Positions 25,541-33,556 of a DNA stretch of 64,000 nt are shown here, in pieces. The notes beneath the pieces are model-generated. The model saw only the letters and a list, made by a program, of their open reading frames with translations. It was not told the origin of the DNA and did not search any database. The DNA comes from Flavobacterium notoginsengisoli. Its GTDB lineage: Bacteria > Bacteroidota > Bacteroidia > Flavobacteriales > Flavobacteriaceae. Position 1 is the first letter of the stretch. Each line of letters begins with the position of its first letter. Location of the stretch: the NCBI RefSeq assembly GCF_014207905.1, contig NZ_JACHLB010000001.1, positions 434,001 through 498,000 of the forward strand, written 5' to 3'. The translations under genes were made by a program, and so were the position numbers.

Positions 25541-27793
25541 TTACCTCAAAGTATATCGCAATCCCAAAAACCCACGAATCGTTTGATTCTGTCCGTAAAC
25601 ATAAGTTGTGTCAAAAGTCAAACCGTACGGATTATCAGGCGTAACCATTACTTTTCCGTTTGTATCGTATTGTACATTTTTATCAAAAGGATCGTTGGTT
25701 CTTGAAATCAAAAACGGATTATTTTGTTTTGGTGTAAAGTTCAGTAAGTTTTTAACTCCGCCATATAATTCAAAGTTCTTCCATCCCGTAAAGGTAAACT
25801 GAATATTCTGAATGCTGTACCAAGGCGAATTTGGATTTCTCGGATCATATTCATTCAGTAAAGGCAATTTCATCGGACTATAAACATTTCCTGTATAATC
25901 CAACAATAAATTCCAAGGCTCTATTTTATATGAAATGCTCCAGGTTCCCGTGAATCTTTCGGTTAAAAAAGGTCTTTCTGAAATTCCGTCTTCCACATTT
26001 TTATTGTCCAAAACTGTTGCTCCAAGAATAAACTTCAAACCATTCGTAAAGTTTAAATCTACATTGGTGCTAATTCCTTGACTGATTGCGTAACCATCAA
26101 TATTATCATAAATAATTTTATTTGGATCTGTTTCGTAATCTGAAATAATCTTATTACTGAATCTGGTATAAAAAGCTGTTGTTTCTATTCCCATAAAAGT
26201 TCCGTTTCCAAAGTTGATCTTCTGAATATAATTCAAATTCACATTTACCGATTTCTCGGGTTTCAAATCATTTTCTATAACAACATCTCTAGAGCCAGTC
26301 AAAGCGGCGTGATCTTCAGTAAAAAGATTAACGACTCTAAACCCTGTTCCTGCATTCAGCCTGAAAATCGTGTTTTCATTGGCTTTGAAACGATAAGCAA
26401 ATCTCGGCGTAAATATTGAACCATGAATGGAGTTATAATCGTATCTCGCTCCCAGCAAAACCTGACTTTTTGGAGAAAAGGTTATTTCGTCCTGAACAAA
26501 AATTCCCGGAAGCCAGGTTTTTTCAGCTTCATTTGTTGCAGGCGTGTTATCATCATAATAAGTATATCGGCTTGCAATTCCTGCTAATAAATCATTTCGA
26601 CCTATTTTTTTATCCCAAGTCAATTGCAGAAAACCTATTTTTTGATTGGCGATGTACGAAGTTGTTCCATAACGGCTGTCCTGATAATGCACGTTTCCTG
26701 AAAACGAAAGCATCAGTTTTTCTTCGAATGGCAATTGGTAACTTCCAATTAATTCAGCTCTTTTCGTATAAATGCTTTCGCCATAAATTTCATCTCCGCC
26801 ACGGTATTTTTTCTCCCAACGAATGTCTCCTCCCCAGCGGTCTTCATACATTCCGCGTGCTGCAATAGTAAAAAGGCGATTATGATTTCGCTGAAAACTC
26901 CATTTATTAAAAACCGAAACACGGTCAGAAAGCGTTACATCTGTAAAATTGTCGTTATCCTTATCAATAACCTGATCGTAATTGAAATAATTGATTCCCA
27001 AAAGAGAAGTCGCTTTTTTGCCAACATTGAACTTCATTCCCAAATCAAGATTGTTTTCCAAATAAGTTGTGGTAAAATAATCAGCAGAAAACACTGGTGC
27101 ATTTGTCGGATTCTTGGTAATAATATTGATTAAACCTCCAACCGCTTCACTTCCGTAAAGAGACGAAGCCGGACCTTTTACGATTTCAATTCGTTCCACT
27201 AAAGAATTCGGAATTCCAGATAAACCATAAACCGTCGAAAGGCTGCTTACAATTGGCATTCCATCAATCATAACCAATGTATAAGGTCCTTCCAAACCAT
27301 TAATATGAATATCTCCCGTATTACAAACCCCGCAATTCAACTGCGGACGAACGCCATTTATGTTTTGCAATGCATCATAAATACTCGGTGTTGGATTTTT
27401 TTTGAAGAAAACCGGAGAATAAACCTCAACCGGAACGGCACTTTCTAAACGTTTTACAGGTTTTAAAGTTCCTGAAACCACTACTTCATTAAGTTCGTTC
27501 TGATCTTCTTTTAATTCAAAATCCAGATTGAGATCCTGATTTTCTAAAACTGTTATTTTCTGGGTCAAAGTTTTGAATCCTGTCGAGGTTACTGCAATTT
27601 TATATGTTCCTACTGGAATATTTTCTAATTGATAATGTCCAATAGAATCTGCTTGAGTTTTAAAGTTTGTGTTTAATAAACGAATGTCAATTTCCTGCAC
27701 AACAGGACTATCTGTAGTTATTTTTCCTGTAATGTTTTGTGAATATATAGATTTAGATGTTATTATTAATATTGTCAAAAATAAATATTTCAT
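25541..27793 (-). CDS. TonB-dependent outer-membrane receptor, probably for metal uptake
   Basis: A 750-residue receptor that imports a ligand across the outer membrane with TonB energy. It has a signal peptide (YLFLTILIITSKSIYSQ), a carboxypeptidase-like beta domain (about 20-105, SVVQEIDIRL and GHYQLENIPVGTYKIAV), a plug with LNEVVVSGTLKPVKRLESAVPV and GLEGPYTLVMIDGMPIV, and a 22-strand barrel ending GFLGLRYTLR. A CGVC pair sits in the plug. A TTG eight codons upstream lies inside the -7 promoter element, so the ATG at 27793 is the start. A DtxR-type dyad covers that promoter, and the same dyad precedes the NRAMP gene, so manganese or iron is the likely cargo. The ligand is inferred. Confidence 0.88.
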   Translation of the reverse strand: MKYLFLTILIITSKSIYSQNITGKITTDSPVVQEIDIRLLNTNFKTQADSIGHYQLENIPVGTYKIAVTSTGFKTLTQKITVLENQDLNLDFELKEDQNELNEVVVSGTLKPVKRLESAVPVEVYSPVFFKKNPTPSIYDALQNINGVRPQLNCGVCNTGDIHINGLEGPYTLVMIDGMPIVSSLSTVYGLSGIPNSLVERIEIVKGPASSLYGSEAVGGLINIITKNPTNAPVFSADYFTTTYLENNLDLGMKFNVGKKATSLLGINYFNYDQVIDKDNDNFTDVTLSDRVSVFNKWSFQRNHNRLFTIAARGMYEDRWGGDIRWEKKYRGGDEIYGESIYTKRAELIGSYQLPFEEKLMLSFSGNVHYQDSRYGTTSYIANQKIGFLQLTWDKKIGRNDLLAGIASRYTYYDDNTPATNEAEKTWLPGIFVQDEITFSPKSQVLLGARYDYNSIHGSIFTPRFAYRFKANENTIFRLNAGTGFRVVNLFTEDHAALTGSRDVVIENDLKPEKSVNVNLNYIQKINFGNGTFMGIETTAFYTRFSNKIISDYETDPNKIIYDNIDGYAISQGISTNVDLNFTNGLKFILGATVLDNKNVEDGISERPFLTERFTGTWSISYKIEPWNLLLDYTGNVYSPMKLPLLNEYDPRNPNSPWYSIQNIQFTFTGWKNFELYGGVKNLLNFTPKQNNPFLISRTNDPFDKNVQYDTNGKVMVTPDNPYGLTFDTTYVYGQNQTIRGFLGLRYTLR

Positions 27794-27808
27794 TGTTTTA
27801 AAATTAAA

Positions 27809-27824
27809 TTTAGACAAAACTAAA
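27809..27824 (-). promoter_or_regulatory. DtxR/MntR-type operator on the TonB receptor promoter
   Basis: TTTAGACAAAACTAAA, arms TTTAG and CTAAA separated by 6 bp. It covers the -7 element and matches the dyad at 29733-29748 in both arms and spacing. The likely ligand is the DtxR-family protein encoded at 31789-32442. Confidence 0.65.
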
Positions 27825-27843
27825 AATTAAATTTGACAAACAA
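27815..27843 (-). promoter_or_regulatory. Promoter of the TonB receptor gene
   Basis: On the minus strand TTG (27841-27843), 18 bp spacer, then TAGTTTTG (27815-27822), matching the Flavobacterium TTG-N17-23-TAnnTTTG form. It lies 22 bp upstream of the ATG. Confidence 0.65.
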
Positions 27844-27907
27844 TGATTCTAGAAACAAAAATTTTCAAACGGATTGAATTCAATATGTTAGATTTTTTTT
27901 TTATTTA

Positions 27908-27974
27908 AAACCATATAAGTTATACAAGAAAATTAAGCCAAGCTTTAAATGAACTTATATAACTTATATGGTTT
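27908..27974. repeat. Inverted-repeat element C, copy 1
   Basis: Perfect 17-bp arms AAACCATATAAGTTATA (27908-27924) and TATAACTTATATGGTTT (27958-27974). Its reverse complement matches the copy at 41201-41282 through both arms and the inner TTCATTTAAA, while the central spacer differs. Confidence 0.8.
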
Positions 27975-27978
27975 ATTT

Positions 27979-28899
27979 TCACTTCGTGTAATCTTCGTCG
28001 ATAAGTTCTTTATTGATAACCGCTCCCGCGAAAGAACCAGTAGAAACCGCAATCGCAACAGATCGCATTGGAGTTGTACAATCACCGCTTGCGAAAACTC
28101 CTGATACATTTGTCTTTTGCATGGCATCAACTTTTATTAAACTTTGTTCGTTGAGTTCACAGCCTAAAGCTTCAGGAATTGGACAATGCTGTTCAAAAGG
28201 CGGTTTGGCATAAACAGCTTTTACCTCAACTTTTTGCTGATTTTTGAAAACTATATTCTGAATATATCCGTCTTGATGTTCAAAAGATTCTATTTCATCT
28301 TCAAAAATCTGAACACCATGATTTTCTAAAGTTTTGGTTTGTTCCAAATTCAGTTCTGATTTTCCATTGGTGCATAATCTAAGATCTTTTGTCCAGTTCG
28401 AGATCAGTTTAGCGTATTCGAAACCCATTTCACCATTGGCAATAATGGCGGTTTTTTCGTTTTTAACTTCATAACCGTGACAGTACGGACAATGTAAAAC
28501 TGAAATTCCCCAGCATTCTGCAAAACCTTTAATTTCTGGAATTAAATCTTTAACTCCTGTTGCAAACAATACTTTTCTGGAAATAAAAACCTCTCCTGAT
28601 GCTGTAGTTACTTCAAATCTATTTTCTTTCTTAACCGCTTTTACAGCAAGTCCATTGTAGAAATGAACTGTTTTATAAAAATCAACTTGTAATTTGGCTT
28701 TCGCCGAAATCACTGCAGGTTTTTCACCGTCATGTGTAATGAAATTATGAGAATGCGGTGTCTGTCTGTTGCAAGGCAGACCGCTGTCGATAACCAAAAC
28801 CTGGCGCAGAGAACGCCCTAAACTCATTGCTGCGGATAATCCACTGTAGCTTCCGCCGATGATAATTACTTCAAAATTTTGCTGTTCCATATTAATCAT
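27979..28899 (-). CDS. NAD(P)/FAD-dependent oxidoreductase, thioredoxin reductase-like
   Basis: A 306-residue two-domain flavoprotein of the thioredoxin reductase fold. The FAD motif is VIIGGSYSGLSAAMSLG; the active-site region is CPYCHGYEV (CxxC, about residues 140-143); the second dinucleotide site is near TAIIANGEMGFEYAKLI; the C-terminal FAD contact is GVFASGDCTTPMRSVAIAVSTG. The start overlaps the merC-like gene by 8 bp; an ATG three codons further in is also possible. It is co-transcribed with the merC-like gene under a promoter covered by two Fur-family-type dyads. The substrate is unknown; similar proteins reduce small thiols or disulfides. Confidence 0.87.
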   Translation of the reverse strand: MINMEQQNFEVIIIGGSYSGLSAAMSLGRSLRQVLVIDSGLPCNRQTPHSHNFITHDGEKPAVISAKAKLQVDFYKTVHFYNGLAVKAVKKENRFEVTTASGEVFISRKVLFATGVKDLIPEIKGFAECWGISVLHCPYCHGYEVKNEKTAIIANGEMGFEYAKLISNWTKDLRLCTNGKSELNLEQTKTLENHGVQIFEDEIESFEHQDGYIQNIVFKNQQKVEVKAVYAKPPFEQHCPIPEALGCELNEQSLIKVDAMQKTNVSGVFASGDCTTPMRSVAIAVSTGSFAGAVINKELIDEDYTK

Positions 28900-29245
28900 G
28901 TTTCTTTTTGTGTAATTTGTAATTAATTAAATGTCCAATGATCATTCCGATGCCGCCAAAATAAATCAGATCCAGATGAATCTCCAGAAATAAATCTGCC
29001 AAAATACTAATCCAGATTAGGCTCATGGAAACAATCAAAATCGATGAAACCAAAAGAGTTGATTTTTTCGTAATTTTGACAATTGCAAACAAACCTATTG
29101 AAGCAAATAGTAAATCGATAATTGGATTGTGACTCAGCCCTAAAGGAAGAATCGTTAAAAGTGGAAAAATCAAACAATGTACGAGGCAAATCGTTGCGCT
29201 TGAAATTCCTAAAATATCGTAAAAGGGTGTTGTTAATTTCTTCAT
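28892..29245 (-). CDS. MerC-domain membrane protein
   Basis: A 117-residue protein with four predicted membrane helices, matching the MerC family. The first helix carries the family Cys and His in ISSATICLVHCLIFPLLTILP. MerC proteins of mercury operons move Hg(II), but members beside Fur-family genes in Bacteroidota are thought to handle other metals, perhaps zinc. It is divergent from the Fur-family gene across a 92-bp region with two dyads, and overlaps the downstream flavoprotein gene. Confidence 0.8.
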   Translation of the reverse strand: MKKLTTPFYDILGISSATICLVHCLIFPLLTILPLGLSHNPIIDLLFASIGLFAIVKITKKSTLLVSSILIVSMSLIWISILADLFLEIHLDLIYFGGIGMIIGHLINYKLHKKKHD

Positions 29246-29264
29246 TTTGTGTACTTTTACTTAA

Positions 29265-29315
29265 TGCAATTTTGTTGCAAATATACAGATTAAATTCAAA
29301 TGCAACATTGTTGCG
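29265..29315. promoter_or_regulatory. Two Fur-family-type dyads over the merC promoter
   Basis: Box 1 TGCAATTTTGTTGCA (29265-29279) and box 2 TGCAACATTGTTGCG (29301-29315), starts 36 bp apart. The merC-direction promoter (minus strand TTG at 29303-29305, N17, TATATTTG at 29278-29285) has its -33 inside box 2, and its -7 overlaps the end of box 1. Binding by the adjacent Fur-family protein would repress it. Confidence 0.6.
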
Positions 29316-29337
29316 TTAATTTTTTTAATTTATAAAA

Positions 29338-29730
29338 ATGAAAACAACACGTAATACTACCGCGAAAACAGCTGTATTAGAGGTATTTGAGAATTCTAAA
29401 ACGGCATTATCACATACCGAGATTCAAAAACAATTGAACGATGTCTGCGATCGCGTGACCATTTATAGAATTTTAGATCGTTTGGTTAACGATGATATTA
29501 TCCACAAAATTTCCAATCTAGACGGAACGGTAAAATATGCAAAATGCAATCATTCGCATCAGCGCGTGCACATTCACAATCATGCACACTTCAGCTGTGA
29601 GAACTGTCATGAAATTACCTGTCTTGAAAATGTAAAGCCAAGTTATATTATGCCGCACAACTATAAAGTAAACGAAATAAACTTTACATTATCAGGATTG
29701 TGTCCAAAATGTTTGAATTCTAACATATAA
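29338..29730 (+). CDS. Fur-family transcriptional regulator (Zur-like candidate)
   Basis: A 130-residue Fur-family metalloregulator. The winged helix is TAVLEVFENSKTALSHTEIQKQL..RVTIYRILDRLV. The dimerisation part is very His-rich (HSHQRVHIHNHAHF) and has the two CxxC pairs of the structural zinc site, CENC and the C-terminal CPKC. Members include Fur, Zur and PerR; the sequence alone does not decide. The divergent MerC-like gene and the two TGCAA-type dyads between them favour a Zur-like or related metal role and autoregulation. Confidence 0.87.
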   Translation: MKTTRNTTAKTAVLEVFENSKTALSHTEIQKQLNDVCDRVTIYRILDRLVNDDIIHKISNLDGTVKYAKCNHSHQRVHIHNHAHFSCENCHEITCLENVKPSYIMPHNYKVNEINFTLSGLCPKCLNSNI

Positions 29731-29732
29731 AT

Positions 29733-29748
29733 TTTAGACTCGCCTAAA
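29733..29748 (+). promoter_or_regulatory. DtxR/MntR-type operator upstream of mntH
   Basis: TTTAGACTCGCCTAAA, extended by one A/T pair on each side to an 18-bp dyad (29732-29749). It ends 4 bp before the -33 TTG of the mntH promoter. It has the same arms and spacing as the dyad on the TonB receptor promoter. Confidence 0.65.
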
Positions 29749-29752
29749 AATA

Positions 29753-29785
29753 TTGTTCCGCGAATATCATTTTTCTATATATTTG
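29753..29785 (+). promoter_or_regulatory. Promoter of mntH
   Basis: TTG (29753-29755), 22-bp spacer, TATATTTG (29778-29785), 19 bp before the ATG at 29805; this fits the Flavobacterium consensus. Confidence 0.6.
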
Positions 29786-29804
29786 TGAAAACAATACATT
29801 TACA

Positions 29805-31676
29805 ATGAGTAAATCTTTAGAAGAAGTCTACGAATCGGTTTCTACAGAACATAAAAAAACAGGATTCAGGAAAATATTAGCCTTTTTAGGTCCAGCCTAT
29901 TTAGTAAGTGTCGGTTATATGGATCCAGGAAACTGGGCAACAGATATTGCCGGCGGAAGCCAATTCGGTTATACTTTGGTTTGGGTTTTATTAATGAGCA
30001 ACTTAATGGCACTCCTTTTACAGAGTTTAAGTGCCCGTCTCGGAATTGTAACGCAGCGTGATTTAGCGCAGGCTTCCCGAGAAACCTATTCAAAATACAT
30101 CAACTACATTTTATACTTTCTAGCCGAAATTGCCATTGCTGCCTGTGATTTGGCCGAAGTACTCGGAATGGCAATCGGGATTAACCTGCTTTTCGGAATT
30201 CCGCTTTTTGAAGGTGTTTTGATTACGGTCTTAGATACTTTTATTTTATTGTTCTTAATCAATAAAGGAATTCGAAAAATGGAAGCTTTTATTATTGCTT
30301 TGGTTGCGATAATTGGTTTTTCATTCATTTTTGAAATGATTTTCGCAGAACCGGAAGTTTCTAAAATTATTGCAGGATTGGTGCCTTCTATTCCAAATTC
30401 TGCCGCTTTATACATCGCAATCGGAATTATCGGAGCAACGGTAATGCCTCACAACCTTTACTTACACTCCTCTTTGGTGCAAACCAGAAAATTCGACAGA
30501 AGTCCAGCAGGAATCAAACAAGCATTAAAATACAATTTTATCGATTCTACTATCGCGCTAAATCTGGCATTCTTTGTCAATGCAGCAATTTTAATTCTTG
30601 CTGCTGCAACATTCCACAAAAACGGAATGTTTGAAGTTGCCGAAATTCAGGATGCTCACAAGTTTCTCGAGCCGCTTTTAGGAAATAAATGGGCGCCAAT
30701 TTTATTTGCCGTCGCTCTGATTGCCGCAGGACAAAGTTCAACGGTGACCGGAACACTTGCAGGACAAATTGTTATGGAGGGCTATTTACATTTAAGGATT
30801 CAGCCTTGGGTTCGTAGAATTATAACACGTTTAATTGCCATTGTTCCTGCTTTGATTGTGATTTGGATTTATGGCGAAGACGTTACTGGAAAGCTTTTAA
30901 TTTTGAGTCAGGTCATTTTAAGCCTTCAATTAGGTTTTGCCATCATTCCGTTAATTCATTTCGTAAGTGATAAATCGAAAATGAATGGTTTTCATATTTC
31001 GAGAACTACTCAAGTTGTTTCATGGATAATTGCTTTGATTATTGTTTCACTAAATGCCAAATTGGTTTATGATGAAATCACTTCGTGGCTTGAAAGCTCA
31101 AATCATCCATTAATTCTATGGTTTACGGTTATACCGCTTGCTTTTGGATTCTTAGGTTTATTATTATACATTGTATTTAAACCATTTATTGCCAAAGCGA
31201 AATCTAAAAAAGTTATTAATCATTCGCCACACAATCTAAAACTTCATTTTACGCCCAAGGAAAGTAAAAGCATTAAAAATATTGCTGTTTCTGTAGATTT
31301 TTCCAGTGCCGACGAAGCGGCTTTAAACAAAGCCTTCGAATTGGGTGGCATCGACACCGAATATACGCTCATTCACATTGTAGAAACGGTTGGAGCATTA
31401 ATGTACGGCATTCACGTCCACGATCATGAAACTACGATTGACGAGAAATTATTGCTGAAATACAAAGAAATGCTTTCAGAAAAAGGATTTAATATCGAAA
31501 CCGAACTTGGTTTTGGAAAACCAGCTAAGATAATTCCAGAAATCATAAACAGCGGTAATTTCGACATTCTCGTAATGGGAACACACGGCCACACCGGACT
31601 AAAAGATATTCTTTTCGGCACAACGGTAGACAAATTGAGACATAAAATTTCAATACCTTTGTTGATAGTAAAATAG
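29805..31676 (+). CDS. mntH: NRAMP Mn2+/Fe2+ transporter fused to a universal stress protein domain
   Basis: A 623-residue inner-membrane proton-coupled divalent metal importer. NRAMP hallmarks are intact: MDPGNWATDIAGG (helix 1) and MPHNLYLHSSLVQTRKF (helix 6 region). The membrane part covers about residues 25-465, with eleven helices. A cytoplasmic UspA domain follows (about 488-623): NIAVSVDFSSADEAALNKAF at its start and the ATP-site pattern G-2x-G-9x-GT in GTHGHTGLKDILFGTT. Classical MntH is about 410 residues, so the Usp part is an addition. A DtxR-type dyad precedes the promoter and a DtxR-family gene follows downstream, which points to manganese as main cargo. Confidence 0.93.
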   Translation: MSKSLEEVYESVSTEHKKTGFRKILAFLGPAYLVSVGYMDPGNWATDIAGGSQFGYTLVWVLLMSNLMALLLQSLSARLGIVTQRDLAQASRETYSKYINYILYFLAEIAIAACDLAEVLGMAIGINLLFGIPLFEGVLITVLDTFILLFLINKGIRKMEAFIIALVAIIGFSFIFEMIFAEPEVSKIIAGLVPSIPNSAALYIAIGIIGATVMPHNLYLHSSLVQTRKFDRSPAGIKQALKYNFIDSTIALNLAFFVNAAILILAAATFHKNGMFEVAEIQDAHKFLEPLLGNKWAPILFAVALIAAGQSSTVTGTLAGQIVMEGYLHLRIQPWVRRIITRLIAIVPALIVIWIYGEDVTGKLLILSQVILSLQLGFAIIPLIHFVSDKSKMNGFHISRTTQVVSWIIALIIVSLNAKLVYDEITSWLESSNHPLILWFTVIPLAFGFLGLLLYIVFKPFIAKAKSKKVINHSPHNLKLHFTPKESKSIKNIAVSVDFSSADEAALNKAFELGGIDTEYTLIHIVETVGALMYGIHVHDHETTIDEKLLLKYKEMLSEKGFNIETELGFGKPAKIIPEIINSGNFDILVMGTHGHTGLKDILFGTTVDKLRHKISIPLLIVK

Positions 31677-31778
31677 TTGCTAAGGTTCTAAGATACTAAG
31701 ATTCTGAGATTTTCTTTTGGATTCTTTAAACTTAGAACCTTAGCATCTTAGAACCTTAGAACCTTAGAACCTTAGAAC
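31677..31778. repeat. Facing 8-bp tandem arrays in the mntH-mntR gap
   Basis: Four units at 31677-31708 (TTGCTAAG, GTTCTAAG, ATACTAAG, ATTCTGAG) face six inverted units at 31731-31778 (CTTAGAAC, CTTAGCAT, then CTTAGAAC four times). They can form one long hairpin. The second array ends 10 bp before the ATG of the DtxR-family gene, so it makes up most of its leader. Confidence 0.78.
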
Positions 31779-31788
31779 CTCAAAAAAA

Positions 31789-32442
31789 ATGACCTTTTCA
31801 GAAGAAAACTACCTTAAATCGATCTATCACTTAACCGCTGCTTTGGAAACGGAAGTGAGTACCAATGCTATTGCTGAAATTATGGAAACGAAAGCTTCCT
31901 CGGTTACAGATATGCTTAAAAAACTGGCGGAGAAAGATTTGGTGAATTATAAAAAATACCAAGGAGTTTCTTTGACTGAAAATGGAAAACTGGCAGCCAA
32001 AATGATTGTGAGAAAACATCGTTTATGGGAAGTTTTTTTGGTAGAAAAATTAAATTTCAGCTGGGATGAAGTTCATGATATTGCAGAACAGCTTGAACAT
32101 ATCAAGTCGGAACAGCTGATTAACCGTTTGGATGATTTTCTTGGAAATCCAACCGAAGATCCGCATGGAGATCCAATTCCAGATGCGAACGGCCGAATTA
32201 TTAAGATTGAAAAACACTTGCTTTCTGAATTATCAGATAATCAAACCGGAGTTTGTGTTGGTGTAAAAGATACTTCTTCGGAGTTCTTGAAATATCTAGA
32301 CAAACAGGGAATTGCTTTGGGTTCTAAAATTGAATTTATTTCCAAAGAATCTTTCGATTTATCGGTTAAAATTAAAGTGAATGATAGAGAATTATCTATT
32401 TCAAATAAAATTGCCTCTAACCTATTTGTAAAACTGGTTTAA
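31789..32442 (+). CDS. DtxR/MntR-family metal-dependent repressor
   Basis: A 217-residue three-domain regulator. An N-terminal winged helix (FSEENYLKSIYHLTAALETE, then TNAIAEIMETKASSVTDML) is followed by a dimerisation domain (LAAKMIVRKHRLWEVFLVEKL, HDIAEQLEHIKSEQLINRLDDFL) with His/Glu/Asp metal ligands and a C-terminal FeoA-like SH3 domain (about residues 145-217). It probably senses Mn2+ (or Fe2+) and represses the NRAMP gene just upstream and the TonB receptor, both of which carry the same 16-bp dyad. A bidirectional terminator follows at once. Confidence 0.9.
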   Translation: MTFSEENYLKSIYHLTAALETEVSTNAIAEIMETKASSVTDMLKKLAEKDLVNYKKYQGVSLTENGKLAAKMIVRKHRLWEVFLVEKLNFSWDEVHDIAEQLEHIKSEQLINRLDDFLGNPTEDPHGDPIPDANGRIIKIEKHLLSELSDNQTGVCVGVKDTSSEFLKYLDKQGIALGSKIEFISKESFDLSVKIKVNDRELSISNKIASNLFVKLV

Positions 32443-32483
32443 AACAAAAAATCCCAAAACTCAAGTTTTGGGATTTTTTGTTT
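32442..32483. terminator. Bidirectional terminator
   Basis: An 18-bp perfect stem, 32442-32459 with 32466-32483, whose core is ATCCCAAAA/TTTTGGGAT within A/T tails. It overlaps the stop codons of both convergent genes. Confidence 0.9.
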
Positions 32484-33003
32484 AGTCTTTTATGCTATAG
32501 AGTATCTTCTGAAAATCTCCTTTAAACTTCTCTTTATTCTCTTTTCCAGACCATGAGAGAATCTTATAAAATGCTTTTTTAGTTTCTACAACACCAATTA
32601 AATAATAAATTTCCATATTAGCCTCTTTATCAAAAGCATCAACATCTGCTTCTATAAAGTTGATATCGTTAATTGTTTTTGAAACTGGATTTGAAATAGT
32701 CTTTTTCTCCGTGTCTTTTAAGAAATCTTTCATAAAACCATCGTAAAACTCTTTTGCTGAATTGAAATTCAATTCGACCATTTTCAAATCTTCTTTCAAA
32801 TCATAAATAACAAAACCATAAAGTTCTTTTACTTCACTTGCATATTCTATTGCAGAATCTTCATTTAAACCAATTGTTTTATTCATGTAATCAGGAATGC
32901 TTACATTGAAAGTGTGACCAGCTTTATATTCTTTCATTTTGGTCTGAGCCGATGCTGTTACAGAAATTAATGCAACCGTAAGAAGAGTAATTATTTGTTT
33001 CAT
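32482..33003 (-). CDS. Uncharacterised secreted protein
   Basis: A 173-residue protein with a clear signal peptide (QIITLLTVALISVTASAQ) cleaved after Ala-Gln. The mature alpha/beta domain (AGHTFNVSIPDYMNKTIGLNED onward, ending FQKILYSIKD) is found in exported proteins of Bacteroidota, but no function was recognised. It is last of three leftward small genes (33955 to 32482) with gaps of 11-14 bp, so probably an operon. Confidence 0.7.
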   Translation of the reverse strand: MKQIITLLTVALISVTASAQTKMKEYKAGHTFNVSIPDYMNKTIGLNEDSAIEYASEVKELYGFVIYDLKEDLKMVELNFNSAKEFYDGFMKDFLKDTEKKTISNPVSKTINDINFIEADVDAFDKEANMEIYYLIGVVETKKAFYKILSWSGKENKEKFKGDFQKILYSIKD

Positions 33004-33014
33004 ATCTAGATTTT

Positions 33015-33542
33015 TTATTGTTCTGTATCGTCTTTTGTTTGTTTGTCAATAAACTTAATAATTGTTTTGCTATTTGTCATTATTAAATAACCTGAAAGTG
33101 CTTCTAAAAAGTAAAAAATAAGCCACGAAGTTCCAACATAATCTTTAATTAGTTCTTTCTGTTTTACAAATTCATAAATTGAGGAACAAAGTCTAGGAAT
33201 TGCTTCCACGAAAACAAGAGCTCCAATAACAATTACGGCAATAGAAAGAGCACTTTTGTAGGGAATATTTGCATCTATTCTGTTTTCAGTAAATTTTTGA
33301 TCGAGTTTCAATATACTAACAATCCACTCTGTTTTAAAAAGAAAAAATCCCGTTACAACAAGATATACAGCAAGAGTCCCAAATAGTATAGCCCAAACAG
33401 CAATTAAGCTTTCCCAATTTAAACTTCCTTGTTCGATAAATGAAAATGTAGAAGCAAACTGCGGAATAACATAAATACTATTTATTAAAAGCCACAAACC
33501 GATTCCTTTAACAACAATTCTCCAAAACGTTTTAATTTCCAT
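33015..33542 (-). CDS. Uncharacterised membrane protein, four helices
   Basis: A 175-residue protein with four predicted membrane helices (IVVKGIGLWLLINSIYVIP, LIAVWAILFGTLAVYLVVTG, ALSIAVIVIGALVFVEAIP, SWLIFYFLEALSGYLIMT). No family motif was recognised. It lies between two other small unknown genes in the same direction and probably shares their transcript. Confidence 0.65.
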   Translation of the reverse strand: MEIKTFWRIVVKGIGLWLLINSIYVIPQFASTFSFIEQGSLNWESLIAVWAILFGTLAVYLVVTGFFLFKTEWIVSILKLDQKFTENRIDANIPYKSALSIAVIVIGALVFVEAIPRLCSSIYEFVKQKELIKDYVGTSWLIFYFLEALSGYLIMTNSKTIIKFIDKQTKDDTEQ

Positions 33543-33556
33543 AAAAGTTTAATTTA

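Noticed and set aside
26416-26868. A 150-codon rightward frame opposite the TonB receptor gene
   Set aside because: It lies wholly inside a well-supported receptor gene, in the antisense direction, and shows no recognisable domain.
27794-27817. TTG start for the TonB receptor
   Set aside because: The codon lies inside the -7 element and the operator dyad; starting at the ATG at 27793 gives a normal signal peptide.
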